NCBI GenBank assembly: GCA_943914465.1
Contig: CALUCD010000003.1
Coordinates: 124,001-188,000, forward strand
From: an uncultured Corynebacterium sp.
GTDB lineage: Bacteria > Actinomycetota > Actinomycetes > Mycobacteriales > Mycobacteriaceae
DNA: 64,000 nucleotides
Direction of reading: 5' to 3'
Shown: piece by piece, positions 43,413-51,986 of the stretch
How the letters are laid out: each line of letters opens with the position of its first letter
How positions within the stretch are numbered: position 1 is the first letter of the stretch
Notes under the pieces: model-generated
The model's database searches: none
What the model saw: the letters and a program-made list of their open reading frames with translations, nothing else
Told to the model about the DNA's origin: nothing
Program-made: the position numbers and the translations under genes

Positions 43413-45353
43413 GTGGTTGCCGTCGCCATTATTGGTGCAGGTCCTCGCGGCATATCTATCACCGAGCGCATCGCGGCCTACCTCAATCAGACCGAATCTC
43501 GCGACCCTTTGACGTTGCATGTAATTGATGATGTTCAAGTGGGCGCCGGGCGGGTTTGGGACACCCGCCAGACACACACGCTTTGCATGAATACTCTCGC
43601 GGGCGCGGTGACCCTGTTCACTGAGCCAGGCGCGACGGTCACCGCACCGGTTTTCGAAGGGCCAACAATGTACGAATGGATTCAACTCCTCCGCGGTGAC
43701 GGCGACGAAGTGAGTGAGACAAAGCACTCACTCTTCCAGGCCCACCCCCCAACTCCTCTCGATCAGTTCGTCACCGAGATCCGTTCCACCCGCCCCGAGT
43801 CCAATCCGTCTCGCGCCCTCTATGGCGAGTACCTCCGGTGGGTGTGGAAGGTCGCCCGCGCACAACTTCCGGCTGCAGTCTCAATCATTGAGCACCACAC
43901 CCATGCAGTCTCAATTTCAGCTGAAGAAACCTCGGACGCCATCACGCTTAGCGACGGCACCTGCATCCACGCTGACGCCACTGTTCTGGCCTCTGGCTGG
44001 GTGCTGCCGAAGTTGACGCCCGCACAGCATGAGTTTGCGACGTCCGGGTTGGTCTACATTCCTCCGAACAACCCCGTAGAGCAAGAGGTGTCTCGCATCC
44101 GCCCCGGTGAGCGTGTGTTGGTGCGCGGGTTGGGGATGGGTTTTTTCGACCTGATGGCCCTGACCACGCTCGAGCGCGGAGGTCGCTTTGTTCCAGACCA
44201 ATCCGAAAGGTCAGGGCTGCGCTACGAGGCGGCAGGAGACGAGCCCGTTTTCGTCGTAACGTCAGGGCGGGGTTATCCCTATCTGCCCAAATCTGAGTAT
44301 CACTCGCTGCCACCGAAGGCAGACCTCACACGCCTTCAACAGGCAATAGCCGCTCACCACGTACCTGATGGCAGCGGTGAGCTTTCCTTCAGCAACGATC
44401 TGTGGCCCGCCCTCGTCCGCGACGCCTACACCGAGTACTACCGCACCCTCGCACGTGTACGCCCCGCAGCACTTCACGTGCCACTCGTTGATCTACTTGG
44501 TGCGATTGACACAGCCGACATCGAAGCGCATGCCACCCCATACAATATTGTCCCGATCAGCGTCGCGCTTACTCAAACACTTGCAGACATGACCTCTGAA
44601 CCGTTCAGGATGGAGCAATATGTCGATCCGCTCAACGCAACGGATACGCTGTCGCTCACGACGCTCAACCAGCAGGTGACGGAGTCAATGGCCCGCGATA
44701 TTGCCCAAGCTGTGGCCGCGCGAAATGCTCCGGTTAAGGCCGCGTTATGGGCCATCTCTGCAGCTCGTAAACCGGTAGCAATAGCCACCGAGAACGGGCG
44801 TGGTCGCCGGGAGCCCGCACTGCGGCAATATATGGCGTTTGGCCAGATGGTCGGCTCGGGACCACCGCTGTTTCGAACCCGTGAATTGCTGGCGCTCGCC
44901 GACGCGGGGTACGTCACGTTTCTCGGGCCCAACCCCGCGATTGAGATTCAACGCGATACTCACGGAGTTGCCACCGCGTTTCACGCCACGAGTCAGTCCC
45001 GCACCGTGACGGCGACCACGCTGGTTGATGCTTTCCTCCCCAACCCCGATATCACCCAGCCGGCCGACGAACTCACACAGTCGCTTGTTCGCAACGGAAG
45101 AATCCGGCCCTTCGCCACCGACGGAGTTGAGACCTCTTCTCCGGAAACCGATGCAGCGACGCGGCGCACCGTGCACCCCGACGGAACTCTCGACCCCCGG
45201 CTTCATATTGTCGGCATACCCACCGGCAGGCAGTGGGCAGACACGACCATCTCCCCCATGCCGGGCACCGACCCGCGCATGCTGCAAGAAACCGACCAAA
45301 CTGCGCGTTCGCTGCTCGCTCAGGCCGGCGTTCTCTCCCCAGCTGCACGTTAG
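43413..45353 (+). CDS. large FAD/NAD(P)-binding protein
   Basis: A 646-residue cytosolic flavoprotein of the FAD-NAD(P)-binding (NAD_binding_9) type. The N-terminal Rossmann motif is AIIGAGPRGISITERI (Gly8-x-Gly10-x2-Gly13), followed by LCMNTLAGAVTLFTEPG near 52-68 and a second nucleotide-binding segment ERVLVRGLGMGFFDLMAL near 231. The C-terminal VGIPTGRQWADTTISPMPGTDP region is typical of these proteins, which resemble N-hydroxylating or other flavin monooxygenases but have no proven activity. GTG 43413 follows GGAGG (43397-43401). Shares the McbR-type box with the ABC/CMD operon. Confidence 0.88.
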   Translation: MVAVAIIGAGPRGISITERIAAYLNQTESRDPLTLHVIDDVQVGAGRVWDTRQTHTLCMNTLAGAVTLFTEPGATVTAPVFEGPTMYEWIQLLRGDGDEVSETKHSLFQAHPPTPLDQFVTEIRSTRPESNPSRALYGEYLRWVWKVARAQLPAAVSIIEHHTHAVSISAEETSDAITLSDGTCIHADATVLASGWVLPKLTPAQHEFATSGLVYIPPNNPVEQEVSRIRPGERVLVRGLGMGFFDLMALTTLERGGRFVPDQSERSGLRYEAAGDEPVFVVTSGRGYPYLPKSEYHSLPPKADLTRLQQAIAAHHVPDGSGELSFSNDLWPALVRDAYTEYYRTLARVRPAALHVPLVDLLGAIDTADIEAHATPYNIVPISVALTQTLADMTSEPFRMEQYVDPLNATDTLSLTTLNQQVTESMARDIAQAVAARNAPVKAALWAISAARKPVAIATENGRGRREPALRQYMAFGQMVGSGPPLFRTRELLALADAGYVTFLGPNPAIEIQRDTHGVATAFHATSQSRTVTATTLVDAFLPNPDITQPADELTQSLVRNGRIRPFATDGVETSSPETDAATRRTVHPDGTLDPRLHIVGIPTGRQWADTTISPMPGTDPRMLQETDQTARSLLAQAGVLSPAAR

Positions 45354-45374
45354 CTGCTGGTAACGTCACCGCGT

Positions 45375-45791
45375 ATGGTCAATGTGTCCGCCGCTGAGGT
45401 TCGCAACCGGATCACCCCGGTCCCCACCCCACTGGTTGTGCGCGCTACTGGGTCGGCGGCCGCTGGCGTTTCTGTGGCGGTGTTGGTTTCTCAAGCACCG
45501 GTTGGCATTGCGGTGATTACCGCGCTGACCTGCGTGGTGCTCGCACTCGTGATAACGCTTGCGCACCCCTACCGCAAAGCCATGCGAACATTTGCGGTGG
45601 AGAAAAACGTGGACAGGAGGCCGTCGCTAAGCATGCTGCTCCCCCTGATGGTGTGGTGGCTGCTTCTCATGCTCGCGCCGTTGGCAGCATGGCCCGGGTG
45701 GGCGGTGGCCCTGGTCTTCGCCGCGATCAGCGCCGGCGCGTGGGTACTGTTCCCGCATGTGGACGGCTCGCGCCGCCTCGCCTACGTCTAA
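45375..45791 (+). CDS. small hypothetical membrane protein, 138 residues
   Basis: Four predicted transmembrane helices, in two pairs: ATGSAAAGVSVAVLVSQ and GIAVITALTCVVLALVITL, then LLPLMVWWLLLMLAPLAAW and WAVALVFAAISAGAWVLF. The loop between the pairs is basic (HPYRKAMRTFAVEKNVDRR), placing it inside the cell. No family recognised. It follows the FAD protein by 21 bases and converges on guaA, so it may belong to the upstream transcript. Confidence 0.8.
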   Translation: MVNVSAAEVRNRITPVPTPLVVRATGSAAAGVSVAVLVSQAPVGIAVITALTCVVLALVITLAHPYRKAMRTFAVEKNVDRRPSLSMLLPLMVWWLLLMLAPLAAWPGWAVALVFAAISAGAWVLFPHVDGSRRLAYV

Positions 45792-45804
45792 GAGGAGACG
45801 CTAG

Positions 45805-47376
45805 TTACTCCCACTCAATAGTGCCTGGCGGTTTAGACGTCACGTCAAGCACGACGCGGTTCACATCCGCCACCTCGTTGGTGATCCGAGTGGAAATAGT
45901 CTCAAGCACCTCGTACGGCACGCGCACCCAATCTGCTGTCATCGCGTCTTCTGAAGCGACCGGCCGCAGCACGATTGGATGGCCGTAGGTGCGGCCATCA
46001 CCCTGCACGCCAACCGAGCGAACATCCGCCAGCAGCACCACCGGACACTGCCAGATCTGCTCATCCAACCCAGCCCGGGTGAGCTCCTCACGGGCAATCG
46101 CATCGGCTGCCTGCAACGTTTCCAACCGCGCGGCGGTTACCTCACCAACGATGCGAATGCCAAGGCCAGGTCCGGGGAACGGCTGCCGGTTCACAATTAC
46201 CTCCGGCAGGCCCAGCTCACGCCCCACTGCACGCACCTCATCTTTGAACAGCAACCGCAGCGGCTCAACGAGGGTGAACTCCACATCATCAGGCAACCCG
46301 CCGACATTGTGGTGGCTCTTAATATTCGCGGTGCCGGTCCCGCCGCCGGATTCCACCACATCCGGGTACAAGGTGCCTTGGACCAAAAAGTCCACGCTCT
46401 GATCCCCCGCATGCTCGGAGAGCACGCCCGCAACCGCGCGTTCAAAGGAACGGATGAACTCCGCCCCGATCGCTTTGCGCTTTGCCTCCGGGTCAGTAAC
46501 ACCAGCCAGCTGAGACAAAAACGCCTCGCGCTCATCAACCGTGACTAGGCGCGCACCCGTCGCGGCGACAAAATCAGTCTCCACCTGCTCGCGTTCACCT
46601 TGGCGCAACAACCCGTGATCCACGAAAACGCACGTGAGCCGATCCCCGATCGCCCGTTGCACGAGCGCTGCGGCCACCGCAGAATCCACACCGCCAGAAA
46701 GCCCACAAATCGCGCGGCCCTGACCAACCTGTGCGCGCACCTGCTCCACAAGCTGCTCCGCAATGTTCGACGCCGTCCAGTTCTGCTCAATTCCGGCAAT
46801 TTCTGTGAGGAACCGAGTGAGTACCTGCTGGCCATGCGGCGAATGCATGACCTCCGGGTGGTACTGCACGCCGGCGAAACCGCGACTGGCATCTTCAAAC
46901 GCCGCCACCGGCGCACCCGGGGTTGTCGCCGTCACCGTAAACCCTTGCGGAGCCTCCGTGACTGCATCACCATGCGACATCCACACCGGGTGTGTCTCAG
47001 GCGCACCAGCGTGGAGCACACCGCCGCCACCTTGCAGCTGCATCTGCGTACGCCCATATTCACGCACGTCGGTGTGCGCAACGGTGCCACCGAGTGCCTG
47101 CGTCATTGCCTGGAAGCCGTAGCAGATACCGAAAATCGGGATCCCCAGCTCCGTGATGGCTGGATCAAGCGAGGGGGCACCCTCGGCATACACCGATGAC
47201 GGCCCCCCGGAAAGCACCATCGCCGCCGGGTTCTTCGCTTGCACCTCAGCGGCGGTGACGGTAGACGGCACAACCTCCGAGTACACGTTTGCCTCACGGA
47301 CGCGACGGGCGATCAGCTGCGCATACTGTGCGCCGAAATCCACAACAAGAACTGGGCGAATGTTGGGGGAAGTCAC
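45805..47376 (-). CDS. guaA: GMP synthase (glutamine-hydrolysing)
   Basis: Final GMP synthesis step: XMP plus glutamine plus ATP to GMP. The 523-residue protein has an N-terminal glutamine amidotransferase with catalytic Cys in GICYG near 80 and His-Glu in YHPEVMHS near 170, then the ATP-pyrophosphatase loop LSGGVDSAVAA near 230, and the C-terminal dimer domain ending PPGTIEWE. Start GTG 47376 gives the usual PVLVVDFGAQYAQLIARRVRE start; the -10 TACTAT (47384-47389) lies seven bases upstream, so the gene looks leaderless. Confidence 0.97.
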   Translation of the reverse strand: MTSPNIRPVLVVDFGAQYAQLIARRVREANVYSEVVPSTVTAAEVQAKNPAAMVLSGGPSSVYAEGAPSLDPAITELGIPIFGICYGFQAMTQALGGTVAHTDVREYGRTQMQLQGGGGVLHAGAPETHPVWMSHGDAVTEAPQGFTVTATTPGAPVAAFEDASRGFAGVQYHPEVMHSPHGQQVLTRFLTEIAGIEQNWTASNIAEQLVEQVRAQVGQGRAICGLSGGVDSAVAAALVQRAIGDRLTCVFVDHGLLRQGEREQVETDFVAATGARLVTVDEREAFLSQLAGVTDPEAKRKAIGAEFIRSFERAVAGVLSEHAGDQSVDFLVQGTLYPDVVESGGGTGTANIKSHHNVGGLPDDVEFTLVEPLRLLFKDEVRAVGRELGLPEVIVNRQPFPGPGLGIRIVGEVTAARLETLQAADAIAREELTRAGLDEQIWQCPVVLLADVRSVGVQGDGRTYGHPIVLRPVASEDAMTADWVRVPYEVLETISTRITNEVADVNRVVLDVTSKPPGTIEWE

Positions 47377-47383
47377 GGCACAT

Positions 47384-47389
47384 ATAGTA
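47384..47389 (-). promoter_or_regulatory. -10 element of leaderless guaA
   Basis: TACTAT on the reverse strand, seven bases before GTG 47376. Confidence 0.5.
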
Positions 47390-47395
47390 GCGCGA

Positions 47396-48703
47396 CTACT
47401 GCACAGCAGTGCTGAGCCGCTCAAGTGCGGCGCGCACACCGTCGGTTGAGGGAGCCTCCGATAGCTTGTTGACGGACTTCTGTAGCTGCTCAATCGACGC
47501 GTTTGCCGCCGCCATTGCCTGGTCCACGCGCTGAATGAGTTCACTGATCTGGCCATCGTCAGATGAGGCGGTGGTCTCAGTCCAGCTATCGATCATTTCC
47601 AGCGGCAGCTTGGTCAGTTCAGTAATGGAGGTGACCTTCATCTGCACACGGCGGTGCAACGCGGTGTGAGAAAACACAGCGTCATCCATCTGCCGAACAT
47701 CAGTATCAAGTGCCTCAACGAGCAGGCGCATCGACTCGGCGGTCTCTTGGTCCTCATCCCCATCTGCCCCAAGCTCAGTGGCAAATTGCGCAGTCTGCGC
47801 TGTGTGGAGACGCGCCAAAGCGATAGCCATCCGTGCGTTCGCGGTTCTGCTGTAGAGCTCCTCTGCTACCTCAGCCAGCGCCTGGGCATTTTGATCAAGC
47901 ACTGTGCGCATCGTCGACCACACCTGCAGCGGCGCAAGCAGCAATGTACGAGTAGTTTCATCTGCGACGATGTTTTCCATCTCCGCCTTCACGGAGTTGG
48001 TCACCTCGTTTTCCTCCACCAACGTGGCAGTGGCTTTGCGCAGCTCCTCCGTCGCATCTTTGATCGCGGTTTGCGTAGTCATGAACGAGTCGAGCTCGCG
48101 GTACAGACCCAACGCTGCGTCATACACCGCACCCTGCCCCTCGGGAAGCGTGAACCCGGCAGCTTCGCGCGCTTCCACCTCGGCCGGCAGGGCATCGCGA
48201 ATGAACGCGTCATAGTCCGGGATGAGTTCAGCGAGCTTGCCGGCGCCGCGTTCAGCTCGCTCACGTTTACCCACACCATCAGCCTCATGCTCGATCGCGT
48301 TGGCTTCCTGGTAAACCTCACCCGCAGCCGTGAACATCTCAGTCATAGGACGGGTGCGAACAGACAGGAAACTGCCATTCGGCAGCGGAGTCACAGTGGC
48401 GAAGACGTCGTACGCCGAGCCGTTCTTCGCCTTGTTACGGACATAGGCGGCAAACGGGCGCCCCGCCTCGATGGTGTCCCACATCAACTTGAAAGCAGCG
48501 CCCGGCATTTCTTCGTTGCGGATCAAGTTGTGCGGCTGGGAGAGGAGCTCATCCTCTGAGTATTGCGCGTGACGAGCGAAAACCTCGTTGACGTGGGTAA
48601 TTATCCCTTTAGCGTCAGTGACGGAAAAGAAAATATCGTTTACGTCGACTTCATGCGCGGGCCCTTCAGGGGCATCACGAAGTATGGTTACACGGTTAGA
48701 CAT
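47396..48703 (-). CDS. Aer-like PAS-domain protein with helical C-terminus
   Basis: A 435-residue soluble protein. Residues about 20-118 form a PAS domain of the Aer aerotaxis-sensor type: VTDAKGIITHVNEVFARHAQ, then EDELLSQPHNLIRNEEMPGAAF (the PHNxxRxxxMP signature), and KNGSAYDV. The remaining 300 residues are helical and acidic, with a coiled-coil look, but the highly conserved MCP signalling hairpin and transmembrane helices are absent. No chemotaxis genes are present, so it is probably a redox, oxygen or ligand sensor with an unknown output. It lies between guaA and guaB3 on the same strand. ATG 48703 chosen; upstream in-frame starts exist. Confidence 0.88.
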   Translation of the reverse strand: MSNRVTILRDAPEGPAHEVDVNDIFFSVTDAKGIITHVNEVFARHAQYSEDELLSQPHNLIRNEEMPGAAFKLMWDTIEAGRPFAAYVRNKAKNGSAYDVFATVTPLPNGSFLSVRTRPMTEMFTAAGEVYQEANAIEHEADGVGKRERAERGAGKLAELIPDYDAFIRDALPAEVEAREAAGFTLPEGQGAVYDAALGLYRELDSFMTTQTAIKDATEELRKATATLVEENEVTNSVKAEMENIVADETTRTLLLAPLQVWSTMRTVLDQNAQALAEVAEELYSRTANARMAIALARLHTAQTAQFATELGADGDEDQETAESMRLLVEALDTDVRQMDDAVFSHTALHRRVQMKVTSITELTKLPLEMIDSWTETTASSDDGQISELIQRVDQAMAAANASIEQLQKSVNKLSEAPSTDGVRAALERLSTAVQ

Positions 48704-48726
48704 ACCGAGCAGCTTAACCAATACGT

Positions 48727-49839
48727 TTACAGTCGCACGACCAGGTCTGCTTTTTGGAATGCTTTTGTATCCGTATAGCCACATTTCGCCATAATCCGGC
48801 GAAGGCCACCGATAAGATTTATCTTACCAAACGGATCCGCAGAAGGTCCATACAACACCACATTTAATTCGTGGCGCGTTATAGATTCCGCCCGTTCCAC
48901 CCCGCCACGAGGGAACCGTGGGTGGGCTGCTTGCGCCTCCCAATACGTCCCGCAAGCAGCAGCTTCACGCGCTGAGGCGAGTGCCCGGCCGACCATCACC
49001 GCGTCTGCCCCACAGGCAAGAGCAGCCGCAATCTCACCGGCCCCCCTGATATCTGTGTCGGCGATGACATGAACATAACGCCCCTCGGTCTCATCCAGGT
49101 AGGCCCGCCGCGCCGCAGCTACATCAGCAATTGCTGTGGCCAACGGCACTCCGACTGAAGTGTTGTCATTTGCCTCACCGGAGCCCACAATCACCCCCGC
49201 TACCCCGGCTCGCATGAGGTGCGTCGCCGTCGAATAATCAAACACCCCTCCCGCGATCACGGGGACGTCAATCGAGCCGACGAACTCCTTCAGATTCAGC
49301 GGTTCGCCACCGCGCGCGACATGCTCAGCAGAGATCAGCGAGCCTTGGATGAACAGGATCTCGGCCCCGGCAGCGACCACCACCGGCGCCAGCTCGCGTG
49401 CATTCTGGGGACTCACCCGCACGGCCACCGTCACACCTGCGTCGCGCACCTGGCGGATTCGCTCAGTAAGCAAGTCAGGATCAAGTTTCGCAGCGTGCAG
49501 TCGCTGCAGGGTCTGCGTCGCGTGAGCGAGATTGATGTCGACCGCACTGACCACCTCTTCGAGCGCGCCCTGAAGCGAAGCGTGGCGCCCCCACAGACCC
49601 TCTGCGTCAATCACGCCCAGCCCGCCCTGATTGCCCATCTCAATGACAAACTCAGGGCTGGCAAGCGCATCCGTCGGATGCGAGAGAATCGGAGTAGCGA
49701 ACGTGTACGCGTCGATATGCCATGCGGTGTCGACGTCTTGCGAAGAGCGAGTGCGGCGCCGCGGCACAATTGAAATGCTGTCCAGCTCGTAGGCCTTGCG
49801 GGCGTCGCGCCCAATGCCGATTTCTACGTATTCGCGCAT
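48727..49839 (-). CDS. guaB3: GuaB3-family IMP dehydrogenase-related protein
   Basis: A 370-residue TIM-barrel protein without CBS domains. It has VEIGIGRDARKAYELDSISI at the N-terminus and phosphate-binding VIVGSGEANDNTSVGVPLATA, GADAVMVGRALA and RGGVERAES-type loops. These match the actinobacterial GuaB3 family normally encoded beside guaB. The loop that carries the catalytic Cys in true IMPDH reads differently here (no CTTR), so IMP oxidation is doubtful; other family members reduce GMP or are uncharacterised. It starts 23 bases after guaB ends. Confidence 0.93.
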   Translation of the reverse strand: MREYVEIGIGRDARKAYELDSISIVPRRRTRSSQDVDTAWHIDAYTFATPILSHPTDALASPEFVIEMGNQGGLGVIDAEGLWGRHASLQGALEEVVSAVDINLAHATQTLQRLHAAKLDPDLLTERIRQVRDAGVTVAVRVSPQNARELAPVVVAAGAEILFIQGSLISAEHVARGGEPLNLKEFVGSIDVPVIAGGVFDYSTATHLMRAGVAGVIVGSGEANDNTSVGVPLATAIADVAAARRAYLDETEGRYVHVIADTDIRGAGEIAAALACGADAVMVGRALASAREAAACGTYWEAQAAHPRFPRGGVERAESITRHELNVVLYGPSADPFGKINLIGGLRRIMAKCGYTDTKAFQKADLVVRL

Positions 49840-49862
49840 GGTGCTCTCCTCACCGTGTCCTG

Positions 49863-51413
49863 TCAGCCGCGGTAGTTAGGCGCCTCGACGGTTTGCGTGA
49901 TGTCATGCGGGTGCGATTCACGCAGGCCCGCAGCCGTGATCTGTACAAACTGTTTGGTTTGCAGCTCTTCAATCGACGCCGACCCGGTGTAGCCCATCGC
50001 CGCACGCAGGCCACCGACGATTTGGTGCGTGATCGCGTCGATTTCCCCGCGATAGGGCACACGGCCCTCGATACCCTCTGGCACAAGCTTTTCTTCGCTG
50101 GCCACATCGGCCTGAAAGTAGCGGTCTTTTGAAAACGAGCGCTTCTCCCCGCTCAGGCCGCGGCCTTGCATCGCGCCCATCGACCCCATGCCGCGGTAGC
50201 GCTTGTACTGCTTGCCGCCAACCACAACGATTTCACCCGGAGCTTCCGCAGTGCCAGCAAGCATTGAGCCCAGCATGACAGATGACGCACCGGCAGCGAG
50301 CGCCTTCGCCACATCCCCAGAGTGCTGCATACCACCATCAGCGATAATCGGAACGCCGGCTTTGCTGGCGGGGACCGCGGCCTCAAGGATCGCGGTGATC
50401 TGGGGTGCGCCGACACCAGCAACAACGCGGGTGGTGCAAATAGAACCTGGCCCAATCCCGACCTTGATGGCATCCGCCCCCGCATCGATCATGGCCTGCG
50501 CGGCAGAGCGGGTAGCCAAGTTGCCCCCGATGACGTCAACTCGATCACCGAAATCCTTTTTCACGCGCGAGACCATCTCCAACACCCGGTTGTTGTGCGC
50601 GTGGGCAGAATCCACCACAAGGGCATTCACCCCCGCCTCAACCAGCAGACCCGCGCGCTGATATGAGTCATCTCCGGTACCAACCCCCGCGGCAACAAGC
50701 AGGCGCCCCGCGTCATCCTTGGAGGCGTTCGGGTACTGCTCCGACTTGACGAAGTCCTTGACAGTAATCAGGCCAGCCAGCGTGCCATCAGCAGCGACGA
50801 TCGGTAGCTTTTCTACTTTATTCGCTGAGAGTAAGGACAGCGCTTCCGCCTTGCTTACGCCCTCCTGGGCAACAACCAGCGGCATCGGGGTCATCACTTC
50901 TGCGACCGAGCGATCGAAGTTCGGTTCAAAGCGCATATCGCGGTTCGTGATGATGCCCAGGAGACGCCCAGAATCATCAATGACCGGCAGCCCCGAGATG
51001 CGGAACCGGGCACACAGCTCATCCACCTCACCAATGGTCATCTGCGGTGTGGCAGTGACCGGATTAGTCACCATCCCCGATTCGGACCGCTTTACAATAT
51101 CGGCTTGCTCAGCTTGTTCCTGCGCGCTGAGATTGCGATGCAGCACACCAATACCACCCTGGCGCGCCATCGCAATCGCCATGCGCGATTCGGTCACCGT
51201 GTCCATCGCGGCCGACGCGACAGGGATGCCGAGGCGAATGTTGCGAGTGAACTGAGTCGAGGTGCTCACTTCTGAGGGCACAATGTGCGACTCTGCAGGC
51301 AGCAGCAGTACATCGTCGAACGTCAATCCCCGCAGCGCGACTTTTTCCGGATCGTCTCCGCCGGTGATAACTCGCTCGTTTGACCCTGACTTGGACAACC
51401 CTGATACGGACAC
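49863..51413 (-). CDS. guaB: IMP dehydrogenase
   Basis: Rate-limiting step of guanine nucleotide synthesis, IMP to XMP with NAD. The 516-residue protein has the barrel interrupted by two CBS domains (about 115-230), the catalytic Cys326 in GPGSICTTR, the flap ending, and KRYRGMGSMGAM near 420. Start GTG 51413 follows GGAGAGGAG; the in-frame extension to 51518 overlaps the upstream promoter and lacks family similarity. First gene of the guaB-guaB3 set. Confidence 0.97.
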   Translation of the reverse strand: MSVSGLSKSGSNERVITGGDDPEKVALRGLTFDDVLLLPAESHIVPSEVSTSTQFTRNIRLGIPVASAAMDTVTESRMAIAMARQGGIGVLHRNLSAQEQAEQADIVKRSESGMVTNPVTATPQMTIGEVDELCARFRISGLPVIDDSGRLLGIITNRDMRFEPNFDRSVAEVMTPMPLVVAQEGVSKAEALSLLSANKVEKLPIVAADGTLAGLITVKDFVKSEQYPNASKDDAGRLLVAAGVGTGDDSYQRAGLLVEAGVNALVVDSAHAHNNRVLEMVSRVKKDFGDRVDVIGGNLATRSAAQAMIDAGADAIKVGIGPGSICTTRVVAGVGAPQITAILEAAVPASKAGVPIIADGGMQHSGDVAKALAAGASSVMLGSMLAGTAEAPGEIVVVGGKQYKRYRGMGSMGAMQGRGLSGEKRSFSKDRYFQADVASEEKLVPEGIEGRVPYRGEIDAITHQIVGGLRAAMGYTGSASIEELQTKQFVQITAAGLRESHPHDITQTVEAPNYRG

Positions 51414-51552
51414 GCTGTCTCCTCTCCCGCGGCGGCTATAAAGGGAGCCAAAATCGGCTTGCAGAAGAGATACTACGCGCAGAGCACAGTTTGCTTGCTG
51501 ACGCTCCGGGTGAGGCAACCCCTGCCTATTTGGTTTGCGGTTGATCCCTCCC

Positions 51553-51558
51553 TAGGCT
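51553..51558 (+). promoter_or_regulatory. -10 element of the leaderless DUF5319 gene
   Basis: TAGGCT ends eight bases before GTG 51567. Confidence 0.45.
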
Positions 51559-51566
51559 TGGCAGGT

Positions 51567-51938
51567 GTGAACTACGACGACATGATGCCCTTGGACCCGT
51601 TCGCGGGTGACCCGAACGATCCGGCATCGTTCATCGAGGACGATGAGGTTGTAGAGCCACTGTCTATGCAAGAGCGCGCGGAGGTCATGCAAGACCTCAC
51701 CTACGTGCGCGACTGTAAACGCCGCCTCCGTCCCCGGGGGATCTTCGGCATCTACTTCCAGTGCGAGGACTGCGACCAAGTCCACTACTACGACTGGGAG
51801 ATCATGGAGCAAAACATGCTCGCCTCACTGCGCGGTGAGCTCCCACCCGTCCATGAGCCCAGTGCGAACCCCACAGTTGAAGCGTACGTCCCGTGGGATT
51901 ACGCGATGGGCTTTCTCGACGGATTGGATGCGCACTAA
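51567..51938 (+). CDS. DUF5319-family protein
   Basis: A 123-residue acidic soluble protein beginning MNYDDMMPLDPFAGDP. A CEDCDQVHYYDW segment near residue 72 holds a CxxC pair and a nearby His, suggesting a metal site, and the C-terminus ends AYVPWDYAMGFLDG. These marks match the DUF5319 proteins found near sigD/rsdA in corynebacteria and mycobacteria. Function unknown. GTG 51567 is favoured by the adjacent -10; a longer in-frame reading to 51459 crosses it. Confidence 0.85.
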   Translation: MNYDDMMPLDPFAGDPNDPASFIEDDEVVEPLSMQERAEVMQDLTYVRDCKRRLRPRGIFGIYFQCEDCDQVHYYDWEIMEQNMLASLRGELPPVHEPSANPTVEAYVPWDYAMGFLDGLDAH

Positions 51939-51953
51939 CCGCATCCTCCGCGC

Positions 51954-51980
51954 ACGCGGTACACGCGGTACACGCGGTAC
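51954..51980. repeat. tandem repeat, three perfect copies of ACGCGGTAC
   Basis: Three adjacent 9-bp copies at 51954-51962, 51963-51971 and 51972-51980, in the short gap between the convergent DUF5319 and rsdA genes. Likely a replication-slippage product; no function is evident. Confidence 0.85.
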
Positions 51981-51986
51981 GAAAGC

